A stretch of 64,000 nucleotides of DNA from Macrobrachium rosenbergii (GCF_040412425.1 NC_089768.1:1942501-2006500), one strand, 5' to 3'. Counted from the stretch's first letter, positions 48,193 through 62,510 are shown. Translations and numbers: made by a program. The notes: generated by a model not told the origin, from the letters alone.

Positions 48193-48759
48193 TCATTTTT
48201 CACCTGAGCACTCCAGGTTTTCTTCCAGGAGCTGTCATGCGTATGATTAACCTGCAACAATAAATCCCTTATAACATCAATTTTGTATCAGAATTTTAAT
48301 CATAATTTTCTATAATTATTAATATAATTGTTAATTATCTCGATAAAATCAACAGTGAAATCCTATATCCATAATTTCTATAAGTAGAGATACGCTTTCG
48401 ATAATTTTTATAAGTAGAGATCCTTTTTCTGTAGTAGATGAATCCATGACGGAAGAAAAGTATTTCCCATCCGAACATCAGTGGTACCTACTTTCTTCTT
48501 TTAACATGCTTGCTTTCCCATTTGAATGGGGTAAGCATTATGCCTTCTTTTGAAGGACTTTGATTTGGCTTTGGGGTAGACTGTAGTCTTGATTGGCTAC
48601 CCTGCCTATCGGCTACCCTGCCTATCATCGCTTAGACTCCGGTAGCGTGTGTAAATGTATTGTACCAGTCACCAGCGCCCTTTCTCCCAGCAGTGAGGAG
48701 TCGTTGCGCGGTTAGGTGGACAGTCGATACTTGTGAGGTGTCTGTTATGTTTTTAGAAG
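48191..48759. other. Unassigned sequence, possible head of Helitron-like copy H2
   Basis: Contains a short direct duplication, GGCTACCCTGCCTATC, at about 48594-48627, and a repeated ATAATTTTTATAAGTAGAGAT-type phrase near 48373-48420. There is no counterpart in the inverted copy H3. Confidence 0.4.
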
Positions 48760-49215
48760 ATGAGTAGTATCCACTGACTAAGCCCAATGTGCAAAGAGCA
48801 CGTTATTTCTTTTTTTCTATTCGTTCAAATGCAATTTTCCTCATTAATTCATTCGTTCCTTCTTCGTTTTTACCTTCTGAATTTGTTATTATGACTACTT
48901 CGTAACGTTATGGTGACGTATTTCATTATAAAGTTGGTTTAAATGAGGTTTGGAATTAATCATCGAGCTGTTTGGCAATAACACTTTACTACATACCTGT
49001 TATTCATGATTGTCTTTGGTAAGGATGGAGTAGGTAGGGGATCGGGAGGGTAAGGGAGACCTGTGCCATATGGATTTCCTCATGGTGGATTTGTGAGGAA
49101 GTAGGAGGAGGAGGAGGAGGAAGAAAATAATAATAATAATAATAATAATATCATCAGTAATTTTAACTCAATACAGTTATAAGAAAACTGTACAGTTGCT
49201 TACATGACATCGGTA

Positions 49216-49295
<80 letters not shown>

Positions 49296-49358
49296 TCATC
49301 AGTAATTTCAACTCACTGCAGTTATAAGAAAACTGTACTGTTACTTGCATGACATGAC

Positions 49359-49418
<60 letters not shown>

Positions 49419-49546
49419 ATTTGTTTTTACAGTAAGTTATAAAGTGAAGAACTGTAGCACTAATGATGGTAGTCAGGAAAAGAAAAGTTATTGATGATCT
49501 GATTCCTTTAAAAAGTTTTTCCAGGCAGTGCTGGGTTGGTCAGCTA

Positions 49547-49547
<1 letters not shown>
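48760..49547 (+). mobile_element. Helitron-like copy H2, 3' part
   Basis: Modular. Block A is 48760-49123. Then come (AAT)n, unit B (49150-49210, containing CAGTTATAAGAAAACTGTAC), (AAT)n, a second unit B (49293-49355), (AAT)n, and an end block 49417-49547 that finishes CCAGGCAGTGCTGGGTTGG then TCAGCTAG, followed directly by TATATA. The CCAG...CTGG hairpin and the CTAG|T junction match a Helitron-type 3' terminus. An inverted copy follows at 49699. The 5' boundary is not determined. Confidence 0.6.
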
Positions 49548-49622
<75 letters not shown>

Positions 49623-49637
49623 GCTATTGGTCAACTA

Positions 49638-49698
<61 letters not shown>
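49548..49698. repeat. Paired (TA)n arrays with a short terminal-motif remnant
   Basis: Two TA arrays separated by 49619-49638, which reads ATGCTATTGGTCAACTAG, a truncated relative of the GTTGGTCAGCTAG terminus. The arrays lie between two converging Helitron-like 3' ends. Confidence 0.9.
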
Positions 49699-49832
49699 CT
49701 AGCTGACCAACCCAGCGCTGCCTGGGAAAACTTTGAAGGAATTAGATCATCAATAACTTTCCTTTTCATGGACTACCATCATTAGCGCTACAGTTCTTCA
49801 CTTTATGACTTGTGTAAATACAAATGCATCGC

Positions 49833-49902
<70 letters not shown>

Positions 49903-50276
49903 TCCTTCTTCCTCCTCCTCCCTCCTACTTTCTCACAAATCCACCATGAGGAAATCCATATGGCACAGGTCTCCCCTACCCTCCCGATCCCCTACCTACT
50001 CCATCCTCACCAAAGACGATCATGAATAACAGGTATGTACTGAAGTGTTATTGCCAAACAGCTCGATGATTAATTCCAAACCTCATTTAAACCAACTTTA
50101 TAATGAAATACGCCACCGTACCGTTACGAAGCAGTCATTATAACAAATTCAGAAGGTAAAAACGAAGAAGGAACAAACAAATTAATGAGGAAAATTGCAT
50201 TTGAACGAATTGAAAAAAGGAAATAACGTGCTCTTTGCACATTGGACTTAGTCAGTAGATACTACTCATCTTAAAA

Positions 50277-50345
<69 letters not shown>

Positions 50346-50423
50346 TCATGTCATGCAAGTAACTGTACAGTTTTCTTATAACTGTATTAAGTTGAAATTA
50401 CTGATGACATTTTATTATTATTA

Positions 50424-50477
<54 letters not shown>

Positions 50478-50547
50478 GCGATGTCATGCAAGCAACTGTG
50501 CAGTTTTCTTATAACTGTATTGAGTTAAAATTACTGATGGTATTATA

Positions 50548-50609
<62 letters not shown>
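49699..50609 (-). mobile_element. Helitron-like copy H3, inverted and rearranged
   Basis: Starts with CTAGCTGACCAACCCAGCGC, the reverse complement of the H2 terminus. The end block (49699-49815) is followed by (ATT)n, block A inverted (49903-50276), (ATT)n, unit B inverted (50343-50408), (ATT)n, unit B inverted (50480-50545) and (ATT)n up to 50609. On its own strand the order is B-B-A-end, against A-B-B-end in H2, so modules have been permuted with (ATT)n at every joint. Block A is near-identical to H2 over about 360 bp. The Leu- or Ile-rich frames here are only ATT arrays. Confidence 0.62.
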
Positions 50610-50729
50610 CAGCCAAACAAGCACTATAGTCAACATTTTTATTCCACTGGGACGTTTCGGCTTTAACACAATAAGCCATTTTCGACCTAAAATAGAGGCA
50701 AAACGCCAAAACATAAAACTTTTTACTAG
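50610..50729 (-). repeat. Penelope-like pLTR, 3' copy
   Basis: A ~120-bp direct repeat of 51975-52092 at the downstream end of the Penelope-like element. On the minus strand it contains AAAGCCGAAACGTCCCAGTG and ATGTTGACTATAGTGC, a phrase typical of Penelope-like element ends. It abuts an ATT array. Confidence 0.85.
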
Positions 50730-51018
50730 TAAAATACAATGTCAAAGAAAGGTCACACTCGAGAATATTTTTTTATAAACTACGTTACCATAAAAAAACA
50801 CTACTCAGAAAAGAAATCATAGTGACTTAAAACTAATACAATTCAGTGAATTACAATAGCCAATAAAACTAAGAAAAACAAACTAAAGACAAAATAAAAA
50901 AAAACATCAAATAAAACACAGAACTAAGAAACAGTAAAAAAGGCAAACAAACACGAAAAGAAAAATTACACAATAGATAAATTAACCTAATGACAGGAAA
51001 GCGAGAGCGGATAGAAAA

Positions 51019-52001
51019 TCAGTAGATTATAGATAACGGCAAGGAAGACTGATCTTGGTTGAGTTGTGGCTTAAGTTTGTGAATATATATAGATTCTAAA
51101 ATCCTTAAATCAGACAATACTGAACAAGAATCTACAATTTTAAAGTCCCTTATACTAAGTCTTGCCTGATTGCATCTACTACAATGTTCACGGATGGAAG
51201 ACTGCTGCTTGATTGCTAAGTCTCTCTCTACCTGTCCTGTCACTGATCCCTGCATGCTGGCAGTGTCTCGTTTTGAGCGCCTTTATGGAACTACCCAAAT
51301 ACCCCACTTGGCAGTTGGGGCATGTATAATGGTAAACAACACCAGAATGCAATAAATGAGGCAGTTTATCTTTGAAAGGTAGTAAGCTTTTTATTGTAAA
51401 ATCATTACGAAAACTGAATTTAAAAGTAATCTGTGGATAAAACCTATCAAAACAGTATTTCAATTCCCTCTCAAGTTGCTTAATTGATACACAGATATAA
51501 GGCAATTTGCAATAAAAAGCTAGTTAAGGAACTGTAGCAACTGGCATTTTAGGACTGTAAACACCCTCCAAAAACAGCCTCATGTGTTTAAAGACCAATT
51601 TGGTTGGATAACCATTTTTTGCGAAAAATTTTTACCAAGAATTCCATCTCTTTATGAAACAAAGTGAAATTGGAGCATAAATTATAAGCCCTGTAGATTA
51701 AGGTTTTAATTGCATTTAATTTGAAAATGTTTGGACAGTGACTGAAAAAACTCAAACCTAATCCTGAAAAGGTGGGTTTCCTGTAGACAGAGAATGAACT
51801 CTCGGATTTGTCAATGAAAGTATCTAAAAATGGCATCTTATTATTCACCTCCCCATCTAAAGTAAATTTTATATTTTCATGTTTGCTATTTAGGTATTGA
51901 GGAAAACTATTGGCCTGGTGTTCATCTTCAAAAATGAAAATACTATCATCTACAAATCGCCTATAGAGCAGGAACAGCCAAACAAGCACTATAGTCAACA
52001 T
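51019..52001 (-). pseudogene. Penelope-like RT (partial) and GIY-YIG endonuclease, frameshifted
   Basis: The protein would copy element RNA into DNA and nick the target. Frame 1 (52001-51588) opens in the pLTR and reads YRRFVDDSIFIFE (palm catalytic aspartates), then MPFLDTFIDK and VYRKPTFSG, all diagnostic of Penelope-like RTs. A one-base loss in a T/A run near 51620 breaks the frame. The next frame continues to an in-frame TAA at 51524-51526. 51505-51188 reads through a linker to VVYHYTCPNCQVGYLGSS, the GIY-YIG catalytic opening, followed by KTRHCQHAG. A second frameshift near 51225-51240 leads to 51255-51019 with SIREHCSRCNQARLSIRDF and ILESIYIHKLKPQLN, the conserved C-terminal half of the endonuclease. 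Three lesions make it inactive. Confidence 0.9.
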
Positions 52002-52092
52002 TTTATTCCACTGGGACGTTTCGGCTTTAACACACTATCCATTTTCGACCTAAAATAGAGGCAAAACACCATAACATAAAACTTTATACTAG
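51975..52092 (-). repeat. Penelope-like pLTR, 5' copy
   Basis: Direct repeat of 50610-50729 with about 90 percent identity by eye, including the GCCGAAACGTCCCAGTGG segment. Differs by a few small indels such as the missing base in the T-run after TCAACA and a changed GGCTT stem. Confidence 0.85.
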
Positions 52093-52309
52093 CTCCTCTG
52101 GCTTTCAAATATTGACTAGGATGAGACTTTCAATCTGGAACTCAAGACAGAGTTTCGTAAGCTATGCTGGGAGAGCCACTGCACAAGCAATGCTTGAATG
52201 CCAAGAATATGTATCTGTAGATAAGTCTAATTAAGCATATGAGGGTCAACTGATCATCAGAAAGTCGCATGTAGCCTGGAGCTCGTTTCTGATAGTTTGC
52301 TGCCAGGAG

Positions 52310-52740
52310 CTACCAGCCACCTTGATCAAGATATCTGGTGGATGCATTATGGAGATTTTGGAGTGACCCACAACTGGGTACTCTTGCACAGATAGTAGGT
52401 CTTTGCAGACAGCAGGTTGTAGAGATTAACTGGCTCATGGGAAAATATTGAATTGCAGTGATATATTTGCCTTGCAGAGAAAATTCTGCAGGCTTTGTTA
52501 TGTATAGCCTCTGCCAAATTACTGTGAAACACACTTACCACTCTTTAGTTCCTTTTGGGTCATGAATAATAATATCTCACCAACTTCATATTCATTAGCA
52601 ATGTCATTGTAGACCCTTTCTGCTAAATCCCAATAAGCATGTTTCTGATTTTCATGATTCATGTCTTTGAAACGAGCTCTATGGATTGCATACCGACTGG
52701 CATGCTTTGGCCAAACGATTGTTCTGACCAGATTCAATCA
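52310..52740 (-). pseudogene. Unrecognised coding-like remnant with a possible splice donor
   Basis: A minus-strand stretch at 52737-52519 reads KHASRYAIHRARFKDMNHE, then YWDLAERVYNDIANEYE, with the amphipathic balanced composition of real protein. Near its end the DNA reads GGTAAGTGT on the minus strand (GT at 52538-52537), a near-ideal splice donor. A second stretch (52541-52347) with FSARQIYHCNS and NLYNLLSAKTYYLCKSTQ follows in another frame. I do not recognise the family. It could be an exon of a host gene, a domesticated element or a decayed transposon. There is no start and no convincing acceptor. Confidence 0.35.
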
Positions 52741-52894
52741 AGTAATCCACTTCACAGAGCCATTTGCAATTATGTATTAGGGCAAGGACAGCATTGGGTA
52801 TTGTAAGCGGAAGACGTGAGAAATGATCAAAATACACGTAATATATTTTCCTCTCTCTCTTCTTTCTTCTTTGTATATCCAGGGTGTTGGGCAA

Positions 52895-54639
52895 GAAGGG
52901 ATCCTCTGTCTTTACTAGTCACGTGCACCTATGCTGGTAAACTGAGATATGTTCAATTCTCCTTTGAATGTAATCTAGCCCAAAACAGTCGCTGTATAGG
53001 GTTGATTCCGATATCAGTTAACCGTAGCAAATTTCCATCGACACATTAAGGAGGCCATTCTTCTAGTTTCTTTTACTGCTTCAGGATGAATGCAGACAAA
53101 GACTTTAAGACAAAAAGATGTTCAAGCTCTATTATTTTCCTCATATTAGTATGTTTACTCTTTATTGGAAAAGGTAAAATCTTAAATGAGGTCATAAAGT
53201 ATCGTCTCCTCTTTCTATGGCTTCAGGTGCTGTTATTTTTTGTTTCGTTTTTTCCAATGAACTTTATCTTTATAGGAATGAGTTTGGCACGCAATAGTAA
53301 CTTGCAGGTAATTATACAACAACACATATATGCCTTTACATGGTTTACCCATATATACCTTGCTTTATCGTTCGGGAAGACATGAAACTGTAACTGGATT
53401 TCCCCACAGCTTCTATTTCATGGCATATGCATAAATGGACTCAAAAGAATTCGTGAGGATTCGACGGTCATGGAATGTGGAATGAAACTTCAGCGTTTCT
53501 TTCCTGCCTTTTTCTCTCCATTGTGTTATTTACTTAGTATAGTTATGATACTCGTATAACAACTATTGTAAATAACAAATATCATCGAAACTTGTGACGA
53601 TATTACTTAGCAACGACTTCTTCATTATATTCGCAACTACGTAGTAGGCGCACAACGGCTACTTGCATTCATCGCAGATTAGTTCCTGGGTGAGGACGTC
53701 ACATCTTGGGGTCCCTTGCTATCCCGCTCACCAGACGATGCCTTGAGACACCCGAAAAAGGTTACTGGCATCATTTTTTCTATTAGACCTTTGGTGCAGA
53801 CATAACTCAGATAATAGTAGGAGTCATCAATGATCGCAATAAGATATTTTTGACATTGCACATTGTGAAAAGTTAACTTCGCTTTGGATAATTATTGGTT
53901 ACTAATCATTAAGTAACTACTACGGTCAGCGATGCCTCATCATTCAAATTGAGCTGCTTGATAAGTGAAATAGTATTTCTATATATTAATGTGCGTTTGC
54001 ATCAGTTAGACGATCTCTGGCCCCCTGCAACTTCTGAGGTTAATAAACATCTTGTCTGCCGACTTCTTACTGTCTGTTACATTTCAGCGCCCGGTAAATA
54101 ATCATTTGTCCATTCAAAGTTTATTTTGCGGTATTACGTGTTTCTTTTTCGTGATTACTGTGTAAAGGTGCCCTACAAACACGAACCTCTTGAAACTGCT
54201 GCACGGCTTTCTCCAAAGGAGCTGTTGGTGGAAAATTTGGGTTTAAGATTTCACCAACTTCTGAGTTTTTGTAGACAGACTCAAGTGAGACGAACTGTTT
54301 GTCACAACCTGCAAGCCATGCTTGATATGTTAGAAGTGAAAGCTAACATGAAGTGTTAAATGATGGTGAGCGTGAAAGAGCTTTTATTTACGAAAAAGCA
54401 ACGAACTGACGAGAGGAAAGGAAAAAGATACCCAGAAACAAATTAGAAGAAGATATCAGGCAAGAAATGAAGGCGAAGCCTTTTTACTTCTAGAAAGCAA
54501 TGGCTATTGAAGCAAGAAACTGAAAACCTTATTCTGAAGGCGCCTAATAAAGCAAGGAGTTTATGCATTTGAGTGTCGGAGAAGAACAAGAGCCACTTGA
54601 TTCTTCATGACATTCGATGAGAAAAGGTTCACCTTACAT
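52895..54639. other. Unassigned intergenic sequence
   Basis: No supported gene or repeat. Frames at 53086-53385 and 54126-54359 are AT-rich chance frames without motifs. Confidence 0.5.
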
Positions 54640-56742
<2,103 letters not shown>

Positions 56743-56754
56743 ATATATATATAT

Positions 56755-56950
56755 ATGCGATTTCTTCGCAGTTTTTGCATACTTTTATCTCTACGTGGCT
56801 TGAATTCAGCCGTGAGAAAACGGAAGACGCCCTTTCCTGCTATGGTAGGATTCGAAATGACGCATTGTGCTGAGAGTGGAGTACCATTAGGCCACTCAGT
56901 AGTGCGCATGGGCAAATCGCGCTTCAGAAGGAAAGGGATTCGATATTTCT
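56755..56950 (-). mobile_element. tRNA-derived SINE of a second family
   Basis: On the minus strand TGGCCTAATGG (56894-56884) matches the pol III A-box pattern and ATTTCGAATCC (56858-56848) the B box, about 25 bp apart. The body continues TACCATAGCAGGAAAGGGCG to a GCGAAGAAATCGCATATATA tail that runs into a short TA array. The A-B spacing is shorter than in a functional tRNA, and no cloverleaf acceptor stem is evident, so this is a SINE head and not a tRNA gene. Confidence 0.6.
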
Positions 56951-57176
56951 CTCCTAACTAGATTCACGGTTTGTCCTGATAAACATATCCAAACGTGTCC
57001 GGTGTTCAGGCATTTAATACATCATTGCGTCATTGGAGGCGATGATGATCATAATGATGACTATAGGCCTCTTGGTGTGTTGGGAAGGTTTAACTCCTGA
57101 GCCAGGACTGGGGATAGGCAATCGTCAATAAGAAGCCATGGTATCAGCAGATTCTAACCAGTGAATTATATACTCA

Positions 57177-57330
57177 GCATTTAGATGACTGTAGTGATTA
57201 CAACCTAGGGCTGAAAAGGCATGATGCTTGCAACTTCATCCTAAGAGTTCTAGCAAGTCTCTTGGGATGAAGTTGTAAGCATCATGACTTTCAGACCTAG
57301 GTTGTAACCATTACAGTCATCTAAATACTA
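57177..57330. repeat. 150-bp foldback element
   Basis: The arms 57180-57241 and 57265-57325 are reverse complements with a handful of mismatches (TTTAGATGACTGTAGTGATT against the complement of AACCATTACAGTCATCTAAA). The 23-bp loop contains TTCTAGCAAGTC. Possibly a hairpin MITE or a replication template-switch product. Confidence 0.9.
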
Positions 57331-57499
57331 AATACCCTACTGTTGCTAAACCTTCTAAGGCAAAAGAACTTTATGCAAATACACACACATATGCATATAT
57401 ATATATACTTTATATATAACCCAATTACATTTGAATGGACTTGCAGCAATAGTATGGGAGTGAACTCGGTTCCAGAAATCATCAGCAGAGCTCTGAGCC

Positions 57500-57553
57500 C
57501 CTCAGACACACACACACACACACTCACACACACACATATATATATATATATAC
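57500..57553. repeat. (CA)n and short (TA)n microsatellite
   Basis: About 16 CA units with one CT interruption, followed by a short TA run. Confidence 0.9.
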
Positions 57554-57599
57554 ACACTAGCAGATGCTCGCTATCGCTGGTCTTTGCTAGTTCCCTTAT

Positions 57600-58236
57600 C
57601 TGTACCATACCCATACCCATACCCATATCTGTATTAAGTTAAGTGTATCTTAGTTTAACCAGACCACTGAGCTGATTAACAGCTGGCCCGAAGGATTAGA
57701 TTTATTTTACGTGGCTAAGAACCAATTAGTTACCTAGCAACGGGACCTATAGCTTATTGTGGAATCCGAACCACATTATAGCGAGAAATGAATTTCTATC
57801 ACCAGAAAAAAATTCCTCTTATTCTCCATTGGCCGGTTGGAGATTCGAACTCGCAGCCAACAGAGTAGCTGAGAACGGAACCCGCTCGCCCAACGAAGAA
57901 CTTAATATTATACCCATATCCATACTATACCCATACCCACATCTGTTCCATACCCATACCTGTACCATACCCATACTGATACCCATACCCATATCTGTAC
58001 CATACCCATACCTATAGCCATACCCATTCACATACCACTACCCATACCCATATCCTTACCATACCCATACCTGTACCATTACCCATACTCAAATCCATTC
58101 AATACCCATGCCCATATCCATACATAACATTCCCATACCCATGCCTATCCCATACCCATACCCATATGCATACCATACCCATACCCATATCCGTACCATA
58201 CCCATACCACACCCATATCCATACCCACAGCTAAAT
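57600..58236. repeat. CCCATA hexamer array interrupted by a SINE
   Basis: Degenerate ACCCAT/ACCATACCC repeats occupy 57600-57635 and 57905-58236. The two parts are split by the SINE at 57641-57901, so the SINE landed in a pre-existing array. Not a telomeric motif. Confidence 0.92.
57641..57901 (-). mobile_element. tRNA-derived SINE, copy 2
   Basis: Same family and orientation as 12037-12316. Shared phrases include CTTAGTTTAACCAGACCACT, TTTTACGTGGCTAAGAACCA and CATTATAACGAGAAATGAAT-like sequence. An internal ~18-bp segment (around CTCTCCTAGAGAG in copy 1) is missing here. No clear target duplication is visible because it sits in a repeat array. The tRNA-like head is at the high-coordinate end. 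Confidence 0.85.
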
Positions 58237-58522
58237 TAACCCTACTACTAATAGTCAGCAAAAGTCTACGGGCAGCACCAGGTTCCGGTCATATTCAAAC
58301 AATTGACCGTATCTTGGTGTAGGTGCAGGAGCAGCTGTTGATGGGTATTGAATCAATGATTATGCCATTGGCATTTCCGGACCATCACTAGTAGTGCCTG
58401 CTGTTGTTCTAGAATTAGCTGTGAATCCATTTCAAAACGAAAATAGCAAAGCTCAGCCCAAAATCCTTTGTTATATACCGTTGGGTCACTTAATGTTGAA
58501 AATTTCTGGACAGTTATTAAAA

Positions 58523-59244
58523 TATTATTCCTGAAAGACGTCTTCACAACTCCAGGGTCCTTTGAAGCAGTCTTTAGCTCCTGAAGCATTCCTGAAGACA
58601 TGCCCATTGGATTATAACGTCTTCTTAAATTCTTAAAGACTCCAGGATCCTGTGAAGTCGTCTTCAGCTCCTAAACGGATTCCTGTCAGATCCACTTCCC
58701 TTCAGGGAAGAAATCCAGAATCTGTCTTCGGAATCATTTCTTCCACCTCTTGGAGGCACGCCCACTGGATTGTAACATCCCCTTCAATCTTAAAAACTCC
58801 AGTTGTATGACAGGAGTAGTATTTACTGTGGTCTTCATAATGCAGGTGGTTCATAGATACCACATGAGGTAAATTAAACTTTTCATATAAATTCTAAAGG
58901 TCAAGCAAGTTTTATTTTGATTTGAAAAACCTGTACATTACTTTTATTTTTTTAAATGATGTCCTTACAAATCTATAAACATTTTGTTAATAGTTCTCAA
59001 TCTCAACACATTTTCATCCTAAAACATGGAAAAGGGAAGAGGGAAGGGAAAGGAGGGGGAATGGGAAGGGGAGGGGAATGGGAAGGGGAGGGGGGAGGAA
59101 GGGGGAGGGGAGGGGAAGTGGAAGAGAGAGGGGAGGGGAAGGAAGGGCGAGGGGAAGGGGAAGGGGAAAAGGGAATGGAGGAGGAAAGTGAGAGGGGAGG
59201 GACAAACATACACACAAAGGCAGTCAAGGAAATTAATACAATAG
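58523..59244 (+). repeat. Segmental tandem duplication, unit 1
   Basis: Begins ATTATTCCTGAAAGACGTCT and ends GAAATTAATACAATAG. It contains GTCCTTTGAAGCAGTC, a GATTATAACGTCTTC segment, GGTGGTTCATAG, CTGTACATTACTTTTAT and a polypurine tract (59029-59205). Unit 2 follows directly. No coding capacity. Confidence 0.88.
59029..59205 (+). repeat. Polypurine (GGGGA/GGAA)n tract 1
   Basis: Almost purely G and A on the plus strand over ~175 bp, with many GGGG runs. It can in principle form G-quadruplex or triplex structures. The reading frames through it are composition artefacts. Confidence 0.95.
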
Positions 59245-60105
<861 letters not shown>

Positions 60106-60108
<3 letters not shown>

Positions 60109-60476
60109 TGAATACTCGGGTGGTGTGTGAATATAGTAGCTCGTTGGAAAATATGCTAATGAAAAATAGCTCTAGAAATAGTAATAATAAAAGTTCACAA
60201 CAAAACTTCATTTATTTCTTAAATAAGAGGCTTCAGGTCTTGTGTGCACAATTTACTAATAATCCTCATGGGGAAAACGAGATCAAGGGCAATGTCAAAC
60301 TTAGAGGCCAAAGATCAAGTAAGAATTCAACTTTGGTTATATATACCAAATAATAACTGACAAATCCCCTCTACTATCGAATTCCTTTAACTTGAAGATA
60401 TGAGATTGTGCGGTTGTGTGTATGAGTGTGAATGCGTATATATCTGTCTATCTGTATATCTATATATACACACACA

Positions 60477-60559
<83 letters not shown>

Positions 60560-61805
60560 TTGGCTTCAGTCAAATTATAAATGAGCCAAGGTGCATTTTA
60601 TTTTATTTCTTAATTTCCCTGTATTCCATTTCTTGGTGGTGAGTATGAACACTTTGAACATTTTAGATATTTTTATCTCCTGCACAAAATGTTACAAATT
60701 TTCTTTTTCATTCCACTATTTAGTTTCCGTAATGGTAATCGACATTGTTTGTCAGTAATAATTCTTTAAGATCAAAAGCCGGAGATGCTGTCCTAAATTT
60801 CTATGCTGCACTTCAGAAAAGAAACTATTCATAGTTTAGTTACTTTGCAGAGGATACATGCTATGCACACTGTGCTACTTTCTATATCTGCACAACATAG
60901 AAAAATAAGTGAGGGAACTATTATATAACTCTGATGGTTTACTTATCGACATTCTGTATGTACCCAATTATGAACAGAAGGATAGTTTTTCCAGAATCTA
61001 CCTTTAGTATGGAAAGCTTCAGTTAATAAAGTGAATTTTGCTGCAATATAACGTGTTCTGCAATGCAAGGAAATCAATTTGAGGTGAATTCAAATCCATA
61101 CCAGAATTTCTTCATCCCTCGATACAAAATGAAAAAAACAATGCTTCTCGCCAAATTCCAGTTTCCAAGAAGTGTTTCGGAATTCAAAGATCCACTGCGC
61201 TTTTCTTATATCATCAACTCTTCTAGCTTAAAAGACAAACAAAGTTTATTCAGAAGTGAAAACCTCATTGCAAAGATGGGATTCTCAAGTACTTTCTTTT
61301 CTTAATGGAGTGTTCGCCTTTCTTTTTATTTTCCCCCGACGCTATGAATAAGGCAAAGGAAATGCTGCTCTTGGTGGGCGATTATTGTGGGTCATTAATC
61401 ACACCTGCTGACACTTCATCAAGTCAGATTGCTTTTCTGGTGATTATGTGGAGGAACACTTGTTGTTGTTTCTCTTGATGTTGTTCCTCACATCAATTCT
61501 CTCGCGTTACCGTTGTCCTTATTTGCATTTGACCTTAGCGTTTAAAAATCATTATTGGTATTCTGCTTCTAAATGATCAAAATGTCACTGGAATACAAAG
61601 CCTTTCCTAGCAAACAAATCGCTAGTGAAATACAATTTATGAAAATAGTTACTGAAATGCAGCGTCAGAGTAAATTACTTTCTCTCACTATCATTTGAAT
61701 GACCACTTTGTCAGAGTTGGAGTTCTAAAAATAATATTTAGTTTTTATAACAACAAGCCAATATATTCAAGCCATACAGCAAACATATTGCAGAGAAAGA
61801 TTTAC
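60106..61805. other. Unassigned intergenic sequence with one TA array
   Basis: Contains a (TA)n array at about 60478-60555. Otherwise nothing recognised. Confidence 0.5.
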
Positions 61806-62054
<249 letters not shown>

Positions 62055-62344
62055 CTTGCAGAGTGTGGCCTACAATGTGATTGCAATGTGACTTCTGATT
62101 TTTACTCAAGTTCTAACAGCATCTAACTAGGGGCCACACTTGTAAAAAAAAGAGTTAAAAGCTACTTTAAAGGGTAATTTTAATGGAGGTTAAGGGAAAA
62201 TCAAGGACTGACTTAATAAAATATAATTACACAAATCAGCAGAAATATACACAGGGGCGCAATCACTAGCTCCGTGGCACTGTAACTACATTAATTCACA
62301 AAGCAAATAGTTACACTACCAAATCAATGCAAGATAAGTTTTTC

Positions 62345-62510
62345 TAGAATATCTTAAGATTAACAGGATCCTACATGAAGGATAACCACAATGGATTTAA
62401 GAATCTCGAAACTTAGATGTAGGTTAACAGAACCTTATAATAAAGTTAATCATAATGGATTTAAGAACCTCTAAGATTAGGTTAAGATTAAATAGAATCG
62501 TGTAACATAG
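62345..62510 (+). repeat. Short degenerate tandem repeat, unit about 60 bp
   Basis: Two to three units around the phrases AGGTTAACAGAACCTTAT, AATGGATTTAAGAA and CCTCTAAGATTAGG. Confidence 0.75.

Larger units (their letters stand above)
50610..52092 (-). mobile_element. 5'-truncated Penelope-like retroelement
   Basis: Layout on the minus strand: upstream pLTR (52092-51975), C-terminal part of the reverse transcriptase, linker, GIY-YIG endonuclease, A/T-rich 3' UTR, downstream pLTR (50729-50610). The reverse transcriptase starts directly at its catalytic YRRFVDD motif, joined to the upstream pLTR with no intervening sequence. This is the usual structure of Penelope-like elements whose copies insert in partial tandem with 5' truncation. 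The next unit upstream is absent, leaving one pLTR plus one truncated body. Confidence 0.88.

Noticed and set aside
49805..50029. Poly-Leu or poly-Ile frames at 49805-50029 and a poly-Asn/poly-Ile frame at 50484-50745
   Set aside because: They are translations of (ATT)n arrays, read with parts of the Helitron-like copy or the Penelope pLTR.
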